64,000 bases of DNA from Acidobacteriota bacterium (GTDB lineage Bacteria > Acidobacteriota > Blastocatellia > Pyrinomonadales > Pyrinomonadaceae), in the NCBI GenBank assembly GCA_025463135.1, contig JAOAPY010000043.1, positions 17,356 through 81,355 on the forward strand, given 5' to 3'. The stretch's first letter is position 1. Every line of letters begins with the position of its first letter. Position numbers and translations under genes: made by a program. Below, piece after piece: positions 44,695 to 53,822 of this stretch. The notes beneath the pieces are model-generated. The model saw only the letters and a program-made list of their open reading frames with translations, was not told where the DNA came from and did not search any database.

Positions 44695-45324
44695 CTATGG
44701 CTGATCCGGAGTGCCGATGGTGCGCGGCCGGGTCTTGGCCGGCGGCTGGGTTTCATCCAAACGATGCTGAATCATCCTCGTCGACGTTCGGGCGGCGTCT
44801 GAGATTTTCGGATCGAACGAATCGTTAAACGGTTTGATTTGATCAAGCGTTTCCGCATTGCCTAATCGGCCTAGAACGTCCAGCAACCGCGGCAGAACTT
44901 TCGGCGGAACGTTTTCCTGTTGCAAAAAGGGATAGAGAAGCGCGGGACTCTCGAGCTGAGTCAAATATCCGGCGGCCTGCTCATGCCGTGATGAATCGAG
45001 ATCGCGGACAATCTGAATGAGCACGAGTGACTTGCCCATGCGGTACAAAGCCCAGTTGAGGGCCAGCCGCACACGCTTGTCTTTCTCCTGCAGCGCATAA
45101 CCCTCGACCAACTTCTTTTGTTCGAGCGCAACGAGACGGGCCAGCGCTTCTGCAGCCGCCTGACGGGTGGCCGGATCGAGGCTCGCAAGTTCTTTGGCAT
45201 ATCGCCCAGAAGCGTTTTGATCAGCCGCGTCATCTTGCCACGTCGAGCGGGCGCGCGCAGCAAACGCCGAAGAGAACAGCAGCAACCCGATCAGGAAGTA
45301 AGAAACCCAACCTTTCGTTTTCAT
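44695..45324 (-). CDS. Secreted HEAT-like repeat protein
   Basis: The protein has 209 aa from ATG 45324, which has GGAGAAG upstream and a signal peptide (GWVSYFLIGLLLFSSAFA). An upstream in-frame start would add 36 residues and bury the signal. The mature part is helical, with repeated LASLDPATRQAAAEALARL and LLDVLGRLGNAETL units, similar to HEAT or Armadillo repeats. The C-terminus is Pro/Thr-rich. It is probably an envelope scaffold protein; no specific function is visible. Confidence 0.75.
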   Translation of the reverse strand: MKTKGWVSYFLIGLLLFSSAFAARARSTWQDDAADQNASGRYAKELASLDPATRQAAAEALARLVALEQKKLVEGYALQEKDKRVRLALNWALYRMGKSLVLIQIVRDLDSSRHEQAAGYLTQLESPALLYPFLQQENVPPKVLPRLLDVLGRLGNAETLDQIKPFNDSFDPKISDAARTSTRMIQHRLDETQPPAKTRPRTIGTPDQP

Positions 45325-45417
45325 AAGAATCTTCTCCGGGAATAAGGCAGTTAGTTGGTGGCGCTCGGTTGGATGCCGAAAACGGTACCAGCGATAGCAA
45401 CTCCGCAGTACGCTGGC

Positions 45418-45484
45418 CGTTAGATAGCACACTTGTGCGCCTAACGTTGAATGCCGTGCAAGCCAGGCGGACGCTTGCTAAACG
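45418..45484. repeat. Inverted-repeat element
   Basis: This 67-bp element begins CGTTAGATAGCACACTTG and ends GGCGGACGCTTGCTAAACG. It is a third member of the family at 33362-33461, 34788-34878 and 51604-51663. Confidence 0.6.
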
Positions 45485-45493
45485 AAATTTATT

Positions 45494-46999
45494 CTATCTC
45501 CCAATCTTACTCGCACGGGTCCGGCTCTTGCGCAGGCCGGCGCTGTTCAAATCAAGCTCTGCGATGGGGATGACCTCGACACCCTTGAACTGTTTTTTTA
45601 GCTGCGGCAGAAACTCTTTGGCGTTACCCACCACTACTATACTTGCTTCGCCGGCCTTCAGGTGCGTGGCTGCGAATCTCTGCACGTCACTCGCGCTGAC
45701 GGCTTGCACGTTATTTACGAACTGATTGGTCTCATCGAGCGAAAGGCCCAGCATGGCGAGAAACCCCACGTCGTTCACCAATCCATTTAGCTGTTCCAGC
45801 TCGCGCGAAAAATTTCCAACCAGCACAGCTTTGCGCGGTACTAACTCAGTTTCAGAAATTGGCGCCGTTGCTAAACGGTTCAACTCACCCAACAGTAATT
45901 CTGCCACTTGCGCGCCGGCGTCGTTCCTGGTTTGCGCGGACGCTACAAAGGGGCCGACTTCGCGGCGCGAGTCAAGGCCGCTCCCAACGCTGTAACTGAG
46001 TCCGCGTTTGATGCGAATCTCCTGATTGAGACGCCCCGAATATCCATCCAGAACCGAGTTGGTAACGATGCCGCTAAAGTAATCCGGATCGCGGCGACTA
46101 ATGCCGGCGCGCGTCACGACAATGGCGGCTTGCTCGGCATCAGGCTTATCGATTACCAGCACCCGGGCTTTGCCGTTCAGCGAACGCCCTGCATGCTGTT
46201 GACCACTCGGTCTTAACCGCAGGGCCGGCCTCTTCCAGTCGCCGAAATACTTGCGCGCGAAACTGAAAGCAAGGTCTGCGCGAATGTCCCCTCCGATCAT
46301 CAGAATCGCGTTGTCAGGCCGGTAGAGGTTCCGGTGCAGGCCGACAATGTCCGCGCGCTTAATCCGCGTCAACGATTCGGGAGTGCCGCCCAGTGGATGG
46401 CCATAAGGTGCGGCGCCGTAGAGAACACGAGCCGCGACAAAACTGGCGATGGCGCCCGGCTCGCTGAGTTGAACATTGAGATAGTCGATGTATTGCTGTC
46501 GCAACCTTTCGATCTCGTCAGCTTTGAAAGTCGGATGGCGGACCGCATCGGCGAGTATCTCCAGCGCCGGACTTATCTTTGACGACATTACGCCGACTGA
46601 GGCAGCCGAGGCATCCCAGCCGGCTTCGGACGATTGCGATCCCCCCAGGGCTTCAATCGCTTCAGCAATCTGTGTCGCGGTCCGCGTCCTGGTACCCAAA
46701 GTCAACAGACTCGCTGTCAGATGGGCGAGTCCGGCGAGTGAGGGCGGATCAACCTCAGCGCCGTTCTTGATTATCAGTTGAGCTGAGACCAAAGGCGTGC
46801 CGGCGCGCTCAATGACGATGACGCGCAAGCCGTTTGTAAAAGTCTGCTCTACCGCGCGGGGAATTTGTAGCGAACGCGGTGCTGCGGGAGGCGGCGGCGT
46901 GGCCTGGGGAGGCTGTGCCTGTGCCTGATCGCCCGCAAAGAAGGAGAGCTCGAGAACAAGCACGGCAAGGACAAGAAACACTTTTCGACTGACGCGCAC
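45494..46999 (-). CDS. M16B peptidase, probably inactive subunit
   Basis: The protein has 501 aa from GTG 46999, with GGGAGG six bases upstream. A signal peptide is followed by a Pro/Gln/Ala linker. The M16 fold is clear (GLRVIVIERAGTPLVSAQL, ARVLYGAAPYGHPLGG, FSFARKYFGDW), but the zinc motif HxxEH is replaced by GLAHLTASLLT, so it cannot bind zinc in the usual way. It follows the active M16 gene with only a 3-nt gap. Such pairs form heterodimers in which the inactive partner helps bind substrate. It acts in the periplasm. Confidence 0.9.
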   Translation of the reverse strand: MRVSRKVFLVLAVLVLELSFFAGDQAQAQPPQATPPPPAAPRSLQIPRAVEQTFTNGLRVIVIERAGTPLVSAQLIIKNGAEVDPPSLAGLAHLTASLLTLGTRTRTATQIAEAIEALGGSQSSEAGWDASAASVGVMSSKISPALEILADAVRHPTFKADEIERLRQQYIDYLNVQLSEPGAIASFVAARVLYGAAPYGHPLGGTPESLTRIKRADIVGLHRNLYRPDNAILMIGGDIRADLAFSFARKYFGDWKRPALRLRPSGQQHAGRSLNGKARVLVIDKPDAEQAAIVVTRAGISRRDPDYFSGIVTNSVLDGYSGRLNQEIRIKRGLSYSVGSGLDSRREVGPFVASAQTRNDAGAQVAELLLGELNRLATAPISETELVPRKAVLVGNFSRELEQLNGLVNDVGFLAMLGLSLDETNQFVNNVQAVSASDVQRFAATHLKAGEASIVVVGNAKEFLPQLKKQFKGVEVIPIAELDLNSAGLRKSRTRASKIGR

Positions 47000-47002
47000 T
47001 GT

Positions 47003-48472
47003 TCACCTCCCTTCTGGTTTACTCTTTGCCGGCTCAGGCAGGTAATACAGCACCAGGCGATTCTCGCTGTTGAAATACTTTTTCATCACCCTCTGGACAT
47101 CGGCGGTGGAAACGGCTTGCAGCCGAACCAGGTCCGTGTTTACGCGATTTGGATCTCCCAGGAGCACCGTCGCCGTACCGAGGGCGAGTGCTTTGCCGTC
47201 ATTGGTCTCTCGCTCCAGTAATTGACTGGTAACGATTTGATTGATGGCCTTATCGAGTTCGGCCTGTGACACCGGAGCGTCCTGCATCTTTTTCACTTCG
47301 GCCAAGAGTGAGGCTTCGACATCTTCCGGCTTCCTGCCGCTGGCGGCAATTGCATTCAGATGAAAGAGACCGACATCCTCGAGCAAATTGGCGGTGGCAC
47401 TGGCGCTCTGCGCGATCTGCTGCTCATAAACCAGTGCGTGATAGAGTCGCGATGACTCACCCGCCGAAAGAATTGTCTGAGCGACGCGCAAGCTCTCAGC
47501 ATCGGCATCGGTGATTGGCGGAGTCAGGTAAGTTATCCCGACGGCAGGCAGTGGTACGTTCGGCCCGTTCTCGGTGAAACGCACTTCCTTTTTTCGCTGC
47601 GGCTCTTTGACAGTGACGCGAGGCAGGGGCGAACCTGGTTTGGCAATTGGCTGCAGGTACTTGTCGATCCAGGTATCGAGCTGCTGCTGATCAAAATCAC
47701 CCACCACAACCAGGGTGGCGTTGTCAGGTCGATAGAAGCTGGCATGGAAAGCCTGAACATCGGCAAGTGCAGCCGCGTTCAGATCTTCGATACTGCCAAT
47801 CGTTGGCCGTTTATACGGATGAGCAGTGAATGACTTCTGCTGCAAAAAGTAATCAAGGCGACCATAGGGTGGCGCAAGGACGGTCTGTCGATACTCTTCC
47901 TTGACAACATCACGTTCCGATTTGAAGTTCTGCGCATCGACATTCAATCCGGAAAGGCGATCGGCCTCCGCCCACAATAACGTTTCCAGGTAGTTCGACG
48001 GCACCACCTCGTAGTACACGGTGGTGTCGTCATTGGTGAAAGCATTATCAAAGCCACCGATGTCTTCCGTAAGCCGGTCCATCATTTCCGACTTCATGTT
48101 GCGAGTGCTTTTGAACATCATGTGCTCGAACAAGTGCGCAAACCCGCTGCGACCCGCGGGATCATCTTTTGAACCCACGTGATACCAGACCTGGATGGCT
48201 ACGGTTGGACTGGTTCGATTCTCGGCGCTCACAATCCGGAGCCCATTCGCAAGGGTGCGCTCGTGAAAATCGAGACGGGGCATCTTGACTTGTCCGCTAA
48301 CAGACTGGCCCGCAACCAATAGCAGCAAGAGACCAGCCGGAACACTTATGCGCCGCAGCCTTGACAGGCGTCGCAACGATTGCGGACAAGTCTTTCTGAA
48401 CGAAGCACAAGCTTCTTTATCGCGGACAAATGTTTTGTGCATCGCTCTGGGAAGGTCCATCGGCACGGGCAT
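47003..48472 (-). CDS. M16 zinc peptidase, active subunit
   Basis: The protein has 489 aa. The zinc motif HLFEH is at 113-117 within GFAHLFEHMMF, with the third ligand glutamate about 75 residues later. The basic N-terminus is followed by a hydrophobic helix (PAGLLLLLVAGQSVSG), so export or membrane anchoring is likely. The second half shows the R/Y segment of the family (LPAVGITYLTPP). It is the upstream partner of the inactive M16B gene. Together they probably degrade peptides in the periplasm. The start at 48472 lacks a clear ribosome site. Confidence 0.92.
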   Translation of the reverse strand: MPVPMDLPRAMHKTFVRDKEACASFRKTCPQSLRRLSRLRRISVPAGLLLLLVAGQSVSGQVKMPRLDFHERTLANGLRIVSAENRTSPTVAIQVWYHVGSKDDPAGRSGFAHLFEHMMFKSTRNMKSEMMDRLTEDIGGFDNAFTNDDTTVYYEVVPSNYLETLLWAEADRLSGLNVDAQNFKSERDVVKEEYRQTVLAPPYGRLDYFLQQKSFTAHPYKRPTIGSIEDLNAAALADVQAFHASFYRPDNATLVVVGDFDQQQLDTWIDKYLQPIAKPGSPLPRVTVKEPQRKKEVRFTENGPNVPLPAVGITYLTPPITDADAESLRVAQTILSAGESSRLYHALVYEQQIAQSASATANLLEDVGLFHLNAIAASGRKPEDVEASLLAEVKKMQDAPVSQAELDKAINQIVTSQLLERETNDGKALALGTATVLLGDPNRVNTDLVRLQAVSTADVQRVMKKYFNSENRLVLYYLPEPAKSKPEGR

Positions 48473-48532
48473 TGGATGAGCGGAGGGCAGACCGGTGTTG
48501 TTCTTCAGGAAAAGTCTTAGGGCCTGGTTGGA

Positions 48533-48823
48533 CTAATCGAGATCCAGCGGGTTTCGATAAATCCTCGTGTCCTTCTCGGCGCGTTTCTTGGCAGCCTGGA
48601 ACTTTTCTTCCAGAATTCGATCACGATCCTTCATGGAACTGAGTTCCTGGGCAAAGATCTGCTCGCGAACCTGTTTCTGTTTATCCAAACCTTTAACCAT
48701 GTCGTCGAACGACGCCAGCGGCTTAGACTTCTCTTCGTGATCGATCATGGCGCCGGTCTCAGCGTCAATGGTCAGCGTTGCCTCGCAACAGGGACAATGA
48801 ATTGTGAACCGAGATGTATCCAT
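48533..48823 (-). CDS. Small zinc-finger-like protein
   Basis: The protein has 96 aa. The N-terminal IHCPCCEATLTIDAETG has one C-P-C-C group, and a long charged helix follows (about 40-85). There is no signal peptide. It is probably a small cytosolic protein with an incomplete zinc ribbon and a coiled-coil tail, function unknown. It lies 61 nt upstream of the M16 peptidase gene on the same strand. Confidence 0.7.
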   Translation of the reverse strand: MDTSRFTIHCPCCEATLTIDAETGAMIDHEEKSKPLASFDDMVKGLDKQKQVREQIFAQELSSMKDRDRILEEKFQAAKKRAEKDTRIYRNPLDLD

Positions 48824-48910
48824 GACTGAAACTCCCGCGGACAGAATGTATCTCAGCGCCAGCGCTTACGAGTATAACATCCGGGCTGCCCGGCAGGCAT
48901 TCCTCCCGAT

Positions 48911-49000
48911 GTCCGGCAAACTTCAGTTTGTCGCGCTTGACGTAGCACAGACTTCAGTCTGTGATTATGGTGGCTGAAATCACAGACTGAGGTCTGTGCT
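48911..49000. repeat. Cluster of palindromes
   Basis: At 48911-48933 there is a GTCCGGCAAACTTCAG-type palindrome. Right after it AGCACAGACTTCAGTCTG (48944-48961) is mirrored at 48983-49000, giving a 23-bp arm hairpin with an 11-base loop. Both belong to dispersed families in this window. Confidence 0.7.
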
Positions 49001-49115
49001 GCCACCTGCCCGTTGCGCGTGGTTTGAATACTGGCCGCCACAATGCTTCAATGAGGCGAACCAAAATTCGCCCCCTGACCAAACGTTACTAAGACGAACA
49101 ACCCAAGGAGTCACT

Positions 49116-49397
49116 ATGAAACAAAGAGTCATGAAGTTCTCGATGCTGGCAGTGTTGGCAGTTTCTTTTGCCTGCGCGTCGGCGGCGGTGCTGGGACAAA
49201 ATAATAATACCAACACTGCCGGCGGCCAGATGAAACAAAGCGGCAAAGAGACCAAAGAAGCTGGGAAGAGCATGGGCCGCCACGTTAAGCACGGCCGGAT
49301 AGTGAAAGGTGGCAAACATTTTGGAAAACACATGGGCCGCGCCGGAAAGCATTTTGGTAAAGGAACCAAGAAGGCCGTCAAGAAGGCCGTCTCCTAA
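49116..49397 (+). CDS. Small secreted basic protein
   Basis: The protein has 93 aa from ATG 49116, with AAGGAG five bases upstream; a longer frame from 48996 lacks a ribosome site. A signal peptide (KFSMLAVLAVSFACASAAVLG) precedes a lysine-, glycine- and histidine-rich chain with repeated KHFGKHMGRAGKHFGK units. It might bind nucleic acid, heme or metal, or act as a cell-surface polycation, but no family is recognised. Confidence 0.75.
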   Translation: MKQRVMKFSMLAVLAVSFACASAAVLGQNNNTNTAGGQMKQSGKETKEAGKSMGRHVKHGRIVKGGKHFGKHMGRAGKHFGKGTKKAVKKAVS

Positions 49398-49434
49398 CAA
49401 CAACTGATCGGCGCTCCTCAAACCCTCCTGGCCT

Positions 49435-49464
49435 GAAAAAAGGCAGCCAGCAATTCTGGCTGCC
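49435..49464 (-). terminator. Bidirectional-looking hairpin between two convergent genes
   Basis: GGCAGCCAG (49442-49450) pairs with CTGGCTGCC (49456-49464). On the minus strand it is followed by CTTTTTTC, a good rho-independent terminator for the lipoprotein gene. It may also stop the plus-strand gene. Confidence 0.75.
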
Positions 49465-49490
49465 TTGGCATGGTCCTTCGTGCGCCATTG

Positions 49491-50042
49491 TTAGGGAGAC
49501 ACTGCGCGCTTGATTGCCTTGCCGGCTTTCTTTGCTCCCGTAGCGGTTTTCTCGGCGACCGTCTTTGCTCCTTCCGCGGTTTTGTCTCCAACCTTTTCAG
49601 CGGCTTCGCCGGTCTTTTCCGCTGCGGTCTTCCCTGCTTCGACGCCCTTCTTTGTTCCCTCCACGGTTTTGTCGGCGACGAACCCGGCAGCACTGGCGAT
49701 GGCATCACCAGTAGCGTCCAGGGCATTGTCGACCTTGCTTGCATCTCTCTCTTCACCGTTGCGCGCATAAACGCGAGTAGTACGCGTGCCGTTGCGTGTG
49801 GTAACCACAACCTTTGATACCCGCGAGTTATCCCTGAAGACACGGGTCTCTGTCTTCACGCCGTTAGCGTCAGTGGTTGTCGTGATTTCGGAATTGTCGG
49901 GCCCCAGTCTGGTTGTCGTCTGCGCCACAACTTCGGAGCCGGCATTCGCATTAGTGTTGGAAGCTTCCTGGTTAGTAGCGCAGCCGGCGAGAAAAGCGCT
50001 GGCTCCCAAGAGGCCAGTGGCGAGTAGTAATCGTTTGCTCAA
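49491..50042 (-). CDS. Lipoprotein with a repetitive alanine/lysine-rich tail
   Basis: The protein has 183 aa from TTG 50042, chosen because GAGGAGG lies seven bases upstream and the lipobox FLAGC follows a short signal peptide. After the cysteine there is a Asn/Thr/Ala-rich linker and a region of 60 residues with Thr and Val strands. The C-terminal 75 residues repeat motifs such as KTAEKTGEAAEK and KTVEGTKKGVEAGKTA, suggesting an amphipathic helix or apolipoprotein-like stretch. Its role is unknown; it is probably anchored to an envelope membrane. Confidence 0.75.
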   Translation of the reverse strand: MSKRLLLATGLLGASAFLAGCATNQEASNTNANAGSEVVAQTTTRLGPDNSEITTTTDANGVKTETRVFRDNSRVSKVVVTTRNGTRTTRVYARNGEERDASKVDNALDATGDAIASAAGFVADKTVEGTKKGVEAGKTAAEKTGEAAEKVGDKTAEGAKTVAEKTATGAKKAGKAIKRAVSP

Positions 50043-50106
50043 ATTCGTATCCTCCTCGGACTTATCATTTACCGAGTAAGGAGCAACCAACGTGCCGCGG
50101 AATCCT

Positions 50107-50207
50107 GGGACCGCACGCGTCCCGCATGCTTAGGCGACGTTAATAGCCTGTTACAGCGCGCCGCGTCTGTGTCGAAACCATTGCACGCAGGATGCGTGCG
50201 GTCCCGG
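50107..50207. repeat. Inverted repeat GGGACCGCACGC family
   Basis: GGGACCGCACGCGTCC at about 50108 is mirrored by GGATGCGTGCGGTCCC at about 50190-50205. A related GGGACCGCACGCCTCC occurs near 63692, so it is a dispersed family. Confidence 0.55.
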
Positions 50208-50271
50208 AAGTTCGTAAAACGGTACGTCTGAAGAGTCGCGCGTTCACTTACAATACGCGCATCTCGTGCCT

Positions 50272-50952
50272 TTACTTCAACCACTTTACGATCTCGTCCA
50301 TGACGAGTTCGTAGACCTGGTCCTGCGGCAGACTCGCGCTCTTTAGAACTTTGAAAGAATGATCGCCTCCCGCCACTTCATAGACAGTGGCAGGCAAACT
50401 TAGTGTTCTTATCACATCGCGTATTTCATCAGTGGTGCCCAAAGCGTCCCGCGAGCCCTGCATAAAGAGCATTGGCGCGCGAATATTATTCAAGTGTTCG
50501 GCCCGGAGTTTCTCGGGTCGTCCGGGCGGATGAAGCGGATAACCGAGGAAGACAAGACCGGTCAAGTCAATATCATTCGCGGCCGCCACCTGCGAAGCAA
50601 TGCGTCCACCCATCGATTTGCCCCCAATCACCAGATCGTTGGCTTTCAGTTTTCGGTGTTGGCGGGCAGCCTCGATAACAGCGTTATAACACAACTCGAG
50701 TTTCGTCTTGTGATCGGGCACGCTCCGACCTTGCTCTTTGTACAGAAAGTTGAAAGTGAGAACATCGAGTCCGCGGGTCGCGAGGCCACCTGCAAAGAGA
50801 CGCATGAAACCGCTGAGCTGATTGGCGCCCGCTCCATGTCCCAGTACGATCGTAGTCCCGATCTTAGTTTTCTTTGCCGCAACGTAGAGCAGCGCCGTAA
50901 CGCTGTCGCGATCAGCAACGCTAACACTGAACGATTCCGGTTCCGTCGTCAT
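50272..50952 (-). CDS. Alpha/beta hydrolase (KANL3/Tex30-like)
   Basis: The protein has 226 aa. The oxyanion region IVLGHGAGAN is followed by the nucleophile elbow GGKSMGG (G-x-S-x-G), an aspartate in MQGSRDALG and the histidine in GGDHSFKV, so the triad is complete. The overall pattern is that of the KANL3/Tex30 or dienelactone hydrolase-like group. It has no signal peptide. Substrate unknown. Confidence 0.85.
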   Translation of the reverse strand: MTTEPESFSVSVADRDSVTALLYVAAKKTKIGTTIVLGHGAGANQLSGFMRLFAGGLATRGLDVLTFNFLYKEQGRSVPDHKTKLELCYNAVIEAARQHRKLKANDLVIGGKSMGGRIASQVAAANDIDLTGLVFLGYPLHPPGRPEKLRAEHLNNIRAPMLFMQGSRDALGTTDEIRDVIRTLSLPATVYEVAGGDHSFKVLKSASLPQDQVYELVMDEIVKWLK

Positions 50953-51139
50953 TTAGCTGACAACCTCCAAAAAGCGATTCGGGCTCACAGGTTCTTGACA
51001 GGTCGGTAAGCTACGAGTCCGATCGCTGGTTGATGTTGCATCAGGATAACGCCGAAGCGGCATTCATGGTAAGCGTTGAGCGCCGTCAATGACGCTCAAC
51101 GAAGGTAGCGGGGGAACGTTGCATTGCATAAGATAGATT

Positions 51140-51514
51140 TTAAGACGGTGTGAAGGCGAGACTATGTAAGGGACCGCTCATTCGCTCCAGGCGAGCCAAA
51201 ATGGCAGTTCGCACTACGTCAGTAAACGATTCGCCATTTTTCCAGGAAAACCTGATCGAACGCAGTCTGCTATCGTAGAAAGGGACCTCGTATTGACCCG
51301 GGCCATCGGCATTGACCTTATAGGCAGTCAACTCAAAAGGAATCAGGTGAGCGCTAAAGAGTTCGTCAAGGGTTTCCTGCACTCTTAGCGTGATGTTGGT
51401 TCGGAGAAGATCTCCGTTGGTGTTGTAGGTGGTCAGCTCAAAAGGCATGAGGTGTTCACTGGAAAGTTCTTCAAAGCTTTCTTGTAGCAGTAACCTTGTG
51501 TTTGCTGTTTTCAT
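51140..51514 (-). CDS. Unknown protein with an internal duplication
   Basis: The protein has 124 aa. The segments LLQESFEELSSEHLMPFELT and VQETLDELFSAHLIPFELTA show that the first half is a tandem duplication of about 35 residues. The rest has SRLRSIRFSWKNGESF and a helical end. No signal peptide and no known family. No clear ribosome site, but the duplicated and conserved-looking pattern supports a real gene. Confidence 0.6.
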   Translation of the reverse strand: MKTANTRLLLQESFEELSSEHLMPFELTTYNTNGDLLRTNITLRVQETLDELFSAHLIPFELTAYKVNADGPGQYEVPFYDSRLRSIRFSWKNGESFTDVVRTAILARLERMSGPLHSLAFTPS

Positions 51515-51875
51515 GTTTACAGGATAGTAGCCACGGCACTAATAGAGGTTGCGACTGAGTTGCGGCTCTGTGTCGGGTAACATCAATGTGACCTGCACTT
51601 CTTTCCGTTTAGAGAGAACATCAGACTTGCCCGCCGGCGTCGGGCACAAGTGCCCTTTCTAAACGAGCATGTAGAATCAACCCTTCTCTCGCAGCAAATT
51701 TTGTTGACTTTCCAAGCATTTTCGACTAGAAGCAAAAGACGAAAAATTGATTGATTAGTCCTTCCGTCATCGCTTTTTGCGGGCTGGCATTATGCCCATG
51801 ATCCTGATTGCCGCTTAATACTTGAATCAAGCGAACTCGACAACTCATCTCAGAACTCTCCAAGGAGCCTTAATC
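51515..51875. other. Intergenic region with an inverted-repeat element
   Basis: This stretch of about 360 bp separates two divergent genes. It holds the fourth copy of the CGTTTAGA...TCTAAACG element at 51604-51663. No gene is supported. Promoters of both genes should be here. Confidence 0.55.
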
Positions 51876-53651
51876 ATGCGTAGAACCCTCGTCGCCCTTT
51901 TGTCCATAACGTTATTAACGGGTGCCCTTTTAGTGTTCCCGGTTAACCAAAGCTTTGTCGCCAGGGCCGATGTTACTGATGGCGAGCGACTGGCCATGTA
52001 TAGCAAACCAGCGGTGGTTCGTTTGATTGTTGGCCCCGAAGGGACCTTCACTTATCAGGATCCACGGTGGAGTTCCGCACGCAACCTGGCATTCAACTAC
52101 GTGGTCTCGGGTTCCGGGTTCTTTATCAGCTCCAATGGATACGTCGCTACCAACGCGCACGTCGCGCAGATGTGGCATGACGGCGAGAGCAAAGCCAAGG
52201 ACCTGCTCCTCACACGATTCATTCTGGCGGTGGGCCGCGCCTTTTACAGTTTGGATCCTCAGAACATGACGCAAAGTCAGTACGATTACATTCGCAAAAA
52301 TGTCTCGGCCCTTAACAACTTCAACATGTATCACCTGGTAGTCATTCCGGACGGTACCGCCATGCCGTTCGAGGACAAGCCTTCCGGCTATGGCGCGCCG
52401 ACCGGTGAGAGCGAGAGCGCGAAAGACGTAGCCATTGTTAAGGTCGAGCTCAAGAACGCGCCGGTGATGATTTTCGGCGATTCAGACAAAGTAAAGGTTT
52501 CCGACTCCGATACCGTCATTGGTTATCCCGGTGTCGCCGACATGGGCGAGTTCAAAAACATTCTGTCACCCAAGGCCCAACTCGAGGCCACCTTCACCTA
52601 CGGCCACATTTCCGCCAACAAGTCGGCGGCCAGCGGGGCTTCGGTCCTGCAGACTGACGCTAATATTGACCACGGCAATTCGGGTGGGCCGGTCCTAAAT
52701 GAAAAGGGCGAAGTGATTGGCCTGGCGACATTTGGTAAGGATTCGCAACACAACTTTGTCGTTACTTCGAACACAGTGATGGAGTTCGTGAAGGCTGTCG
52801 GCGTCGCGAACGAGTTGGGACTGACTGACAAACTTTATCGCGAGGGACTCGATCTCTACTGGCAAAGTCGTTTCCAGGATGCGAAACCCAAGTTCGAACA
52901 AGTGAAAAGGCTTTTCCCGCAACATTCGGAAGTCGACAAGCTGCTGCAAACCAGCGAACAGGCAATCATTGACGGCAAGGACAAGTCGGGCTTTGGCATG
53001 GGCTGGTTGGTTGGCGGTGTGCTGGTAGTTCTCTTTCTGATCATCGCCGTCGTCATCATCGCCGTTGTAGTCTTTCTCTTCCTGCGTAAGCGCGGCAAGA
53101 AACCAGTTAAGGCCGGGGGGATGTCACCAACGTCATCTGCCGGATCTTCTCCGGGGATGAGCAGGCCGGAACCACCCAAACCCAGTCCTGCGGCGTATTC
53201 GCCATCACCGGCAGTTGCGCCAAAGCCACCTCCGGCGCCGGAACCGTACCGTTCGGCGGCAACTCCCAACCCCAACCTGGATCGGACCGTTGATCTTTCA
53301 CAAACGGTCGCCATCGTTCGGCCCAGCGATACTGCACCCATCAGTTATGGCTCGATCAAGTTTGTCTCCGGAGTACTTACCGGACAGAAGTTTGAGGTCA
53401 AGGCCGATGGCGCTTGCGTAGGCCGCGACAGCACTTTGTCGCAAATCGTAGTGGCTGACCCACGCATTTCCAAACGTCATGTCTCGATCGGAGTCAAAGA
53501 CGGCCGCGTGGTGGTCACGGATGAGGGTTCGCGCAACGGGACTTTTCTCAACGATCCAAAGTCAGAGCGGATTACCGAAGCGGTGTTGAATTCCGGTGAT
53601 ACGGTGATCCTGGGTGAGTCGGACGTAGCGCGCTTTGAATACGAGAAGTAG
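51876..53651 (+). CDS. Trypsin-like serine protease with C-terminal FHA domain
   Basis: The protein has 591 aa from ATG 51876, with AAGGAG upstream. A signal peptide (TLVALLSITLLTGALLVFP) is followed by a trypsin-like domain: histidine near 95 (ATNAHVAQ), aspartate near 184 (KDVAIVKV) and serine near 269 (GNSGGPV). A helical region follows, then a membrane helix (about 388-412, WLVGGVLVVLFLIIAVVII), a Pro/Ser-rich linker and a cytosolic FHA domain (about 495-590) with GRDSTLSQI, KRHVSI and GSRNGTFL. The protease is therefore outside and the phosphopeptide-binding FHA inside. This suggests signalling across the membrane with a Ser/Thr kinase, none of which is adjacent. Confidence 0.92.
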   Translation: MRRTLVALLSITLLTGALLVFPVNQSFVARADVTDGERLAMYSKPAVVRLIVGPEGTFTYQDPRWSSARNLAFNYVVSGSGFFISSNGYVATNAHVAQMWHDGESKAKDLLLTRFILAVGRAFYSLDPQNMTQSQYDYIRKNVSALNNFNMYHLVVIPDGTAMPFEDKPSGYGAPTGESESAKDVAIVKVELKNAPVMIFGDSDKVKVSDSDTVIGYPGVADMGEFKNILSPKAQLEATFTYGHISANKSAASGASVLQTDANIDHGNSGGPVLNEKGEVIGLATFGKDSQHNFVVTSNTVMEFVKAVGVANELGLTDKLYREGLDLYWQSRFQDAKPKFEQVKRLFPQHSEVDKLLQTSEQAIIDGKDKSGFGMGWLVGGVLVVLFLIIAVVIIAVVVFLFLRKRGKKPVKAGGMSPTSSAGSSPGMSRPEPPKPSPAAYSPSPAVAPKPPPAPEPYRSAATPNPNLDRTVDLSQTVAIVRPSDTAPISYGSIKFVSGVLTGQKFEVKADGACVGRDSTLSQIVVADPRISKRHVSIGVKDGRVVVTDEGSRNGTFLNDPKSERITEAVLNSGDTVILGESDVARFEYEK

Positions 53652-53822
53652 TAAATATCGAGTGCGCCGACCTGGAGGCGCTTTGGCCGGTCGCGGCCAG
53701 TCGCGACCGGCGTTCGCTGGAATAAAGAATGTACAGCACCGGCCTGTTGCAGATGCGTTAGGCGCAACCTTGGAGTCTGCCCAAAGCCGCAGGCTGGCAG
53801 CCTGTCGTACAAGGTCGTCCTT

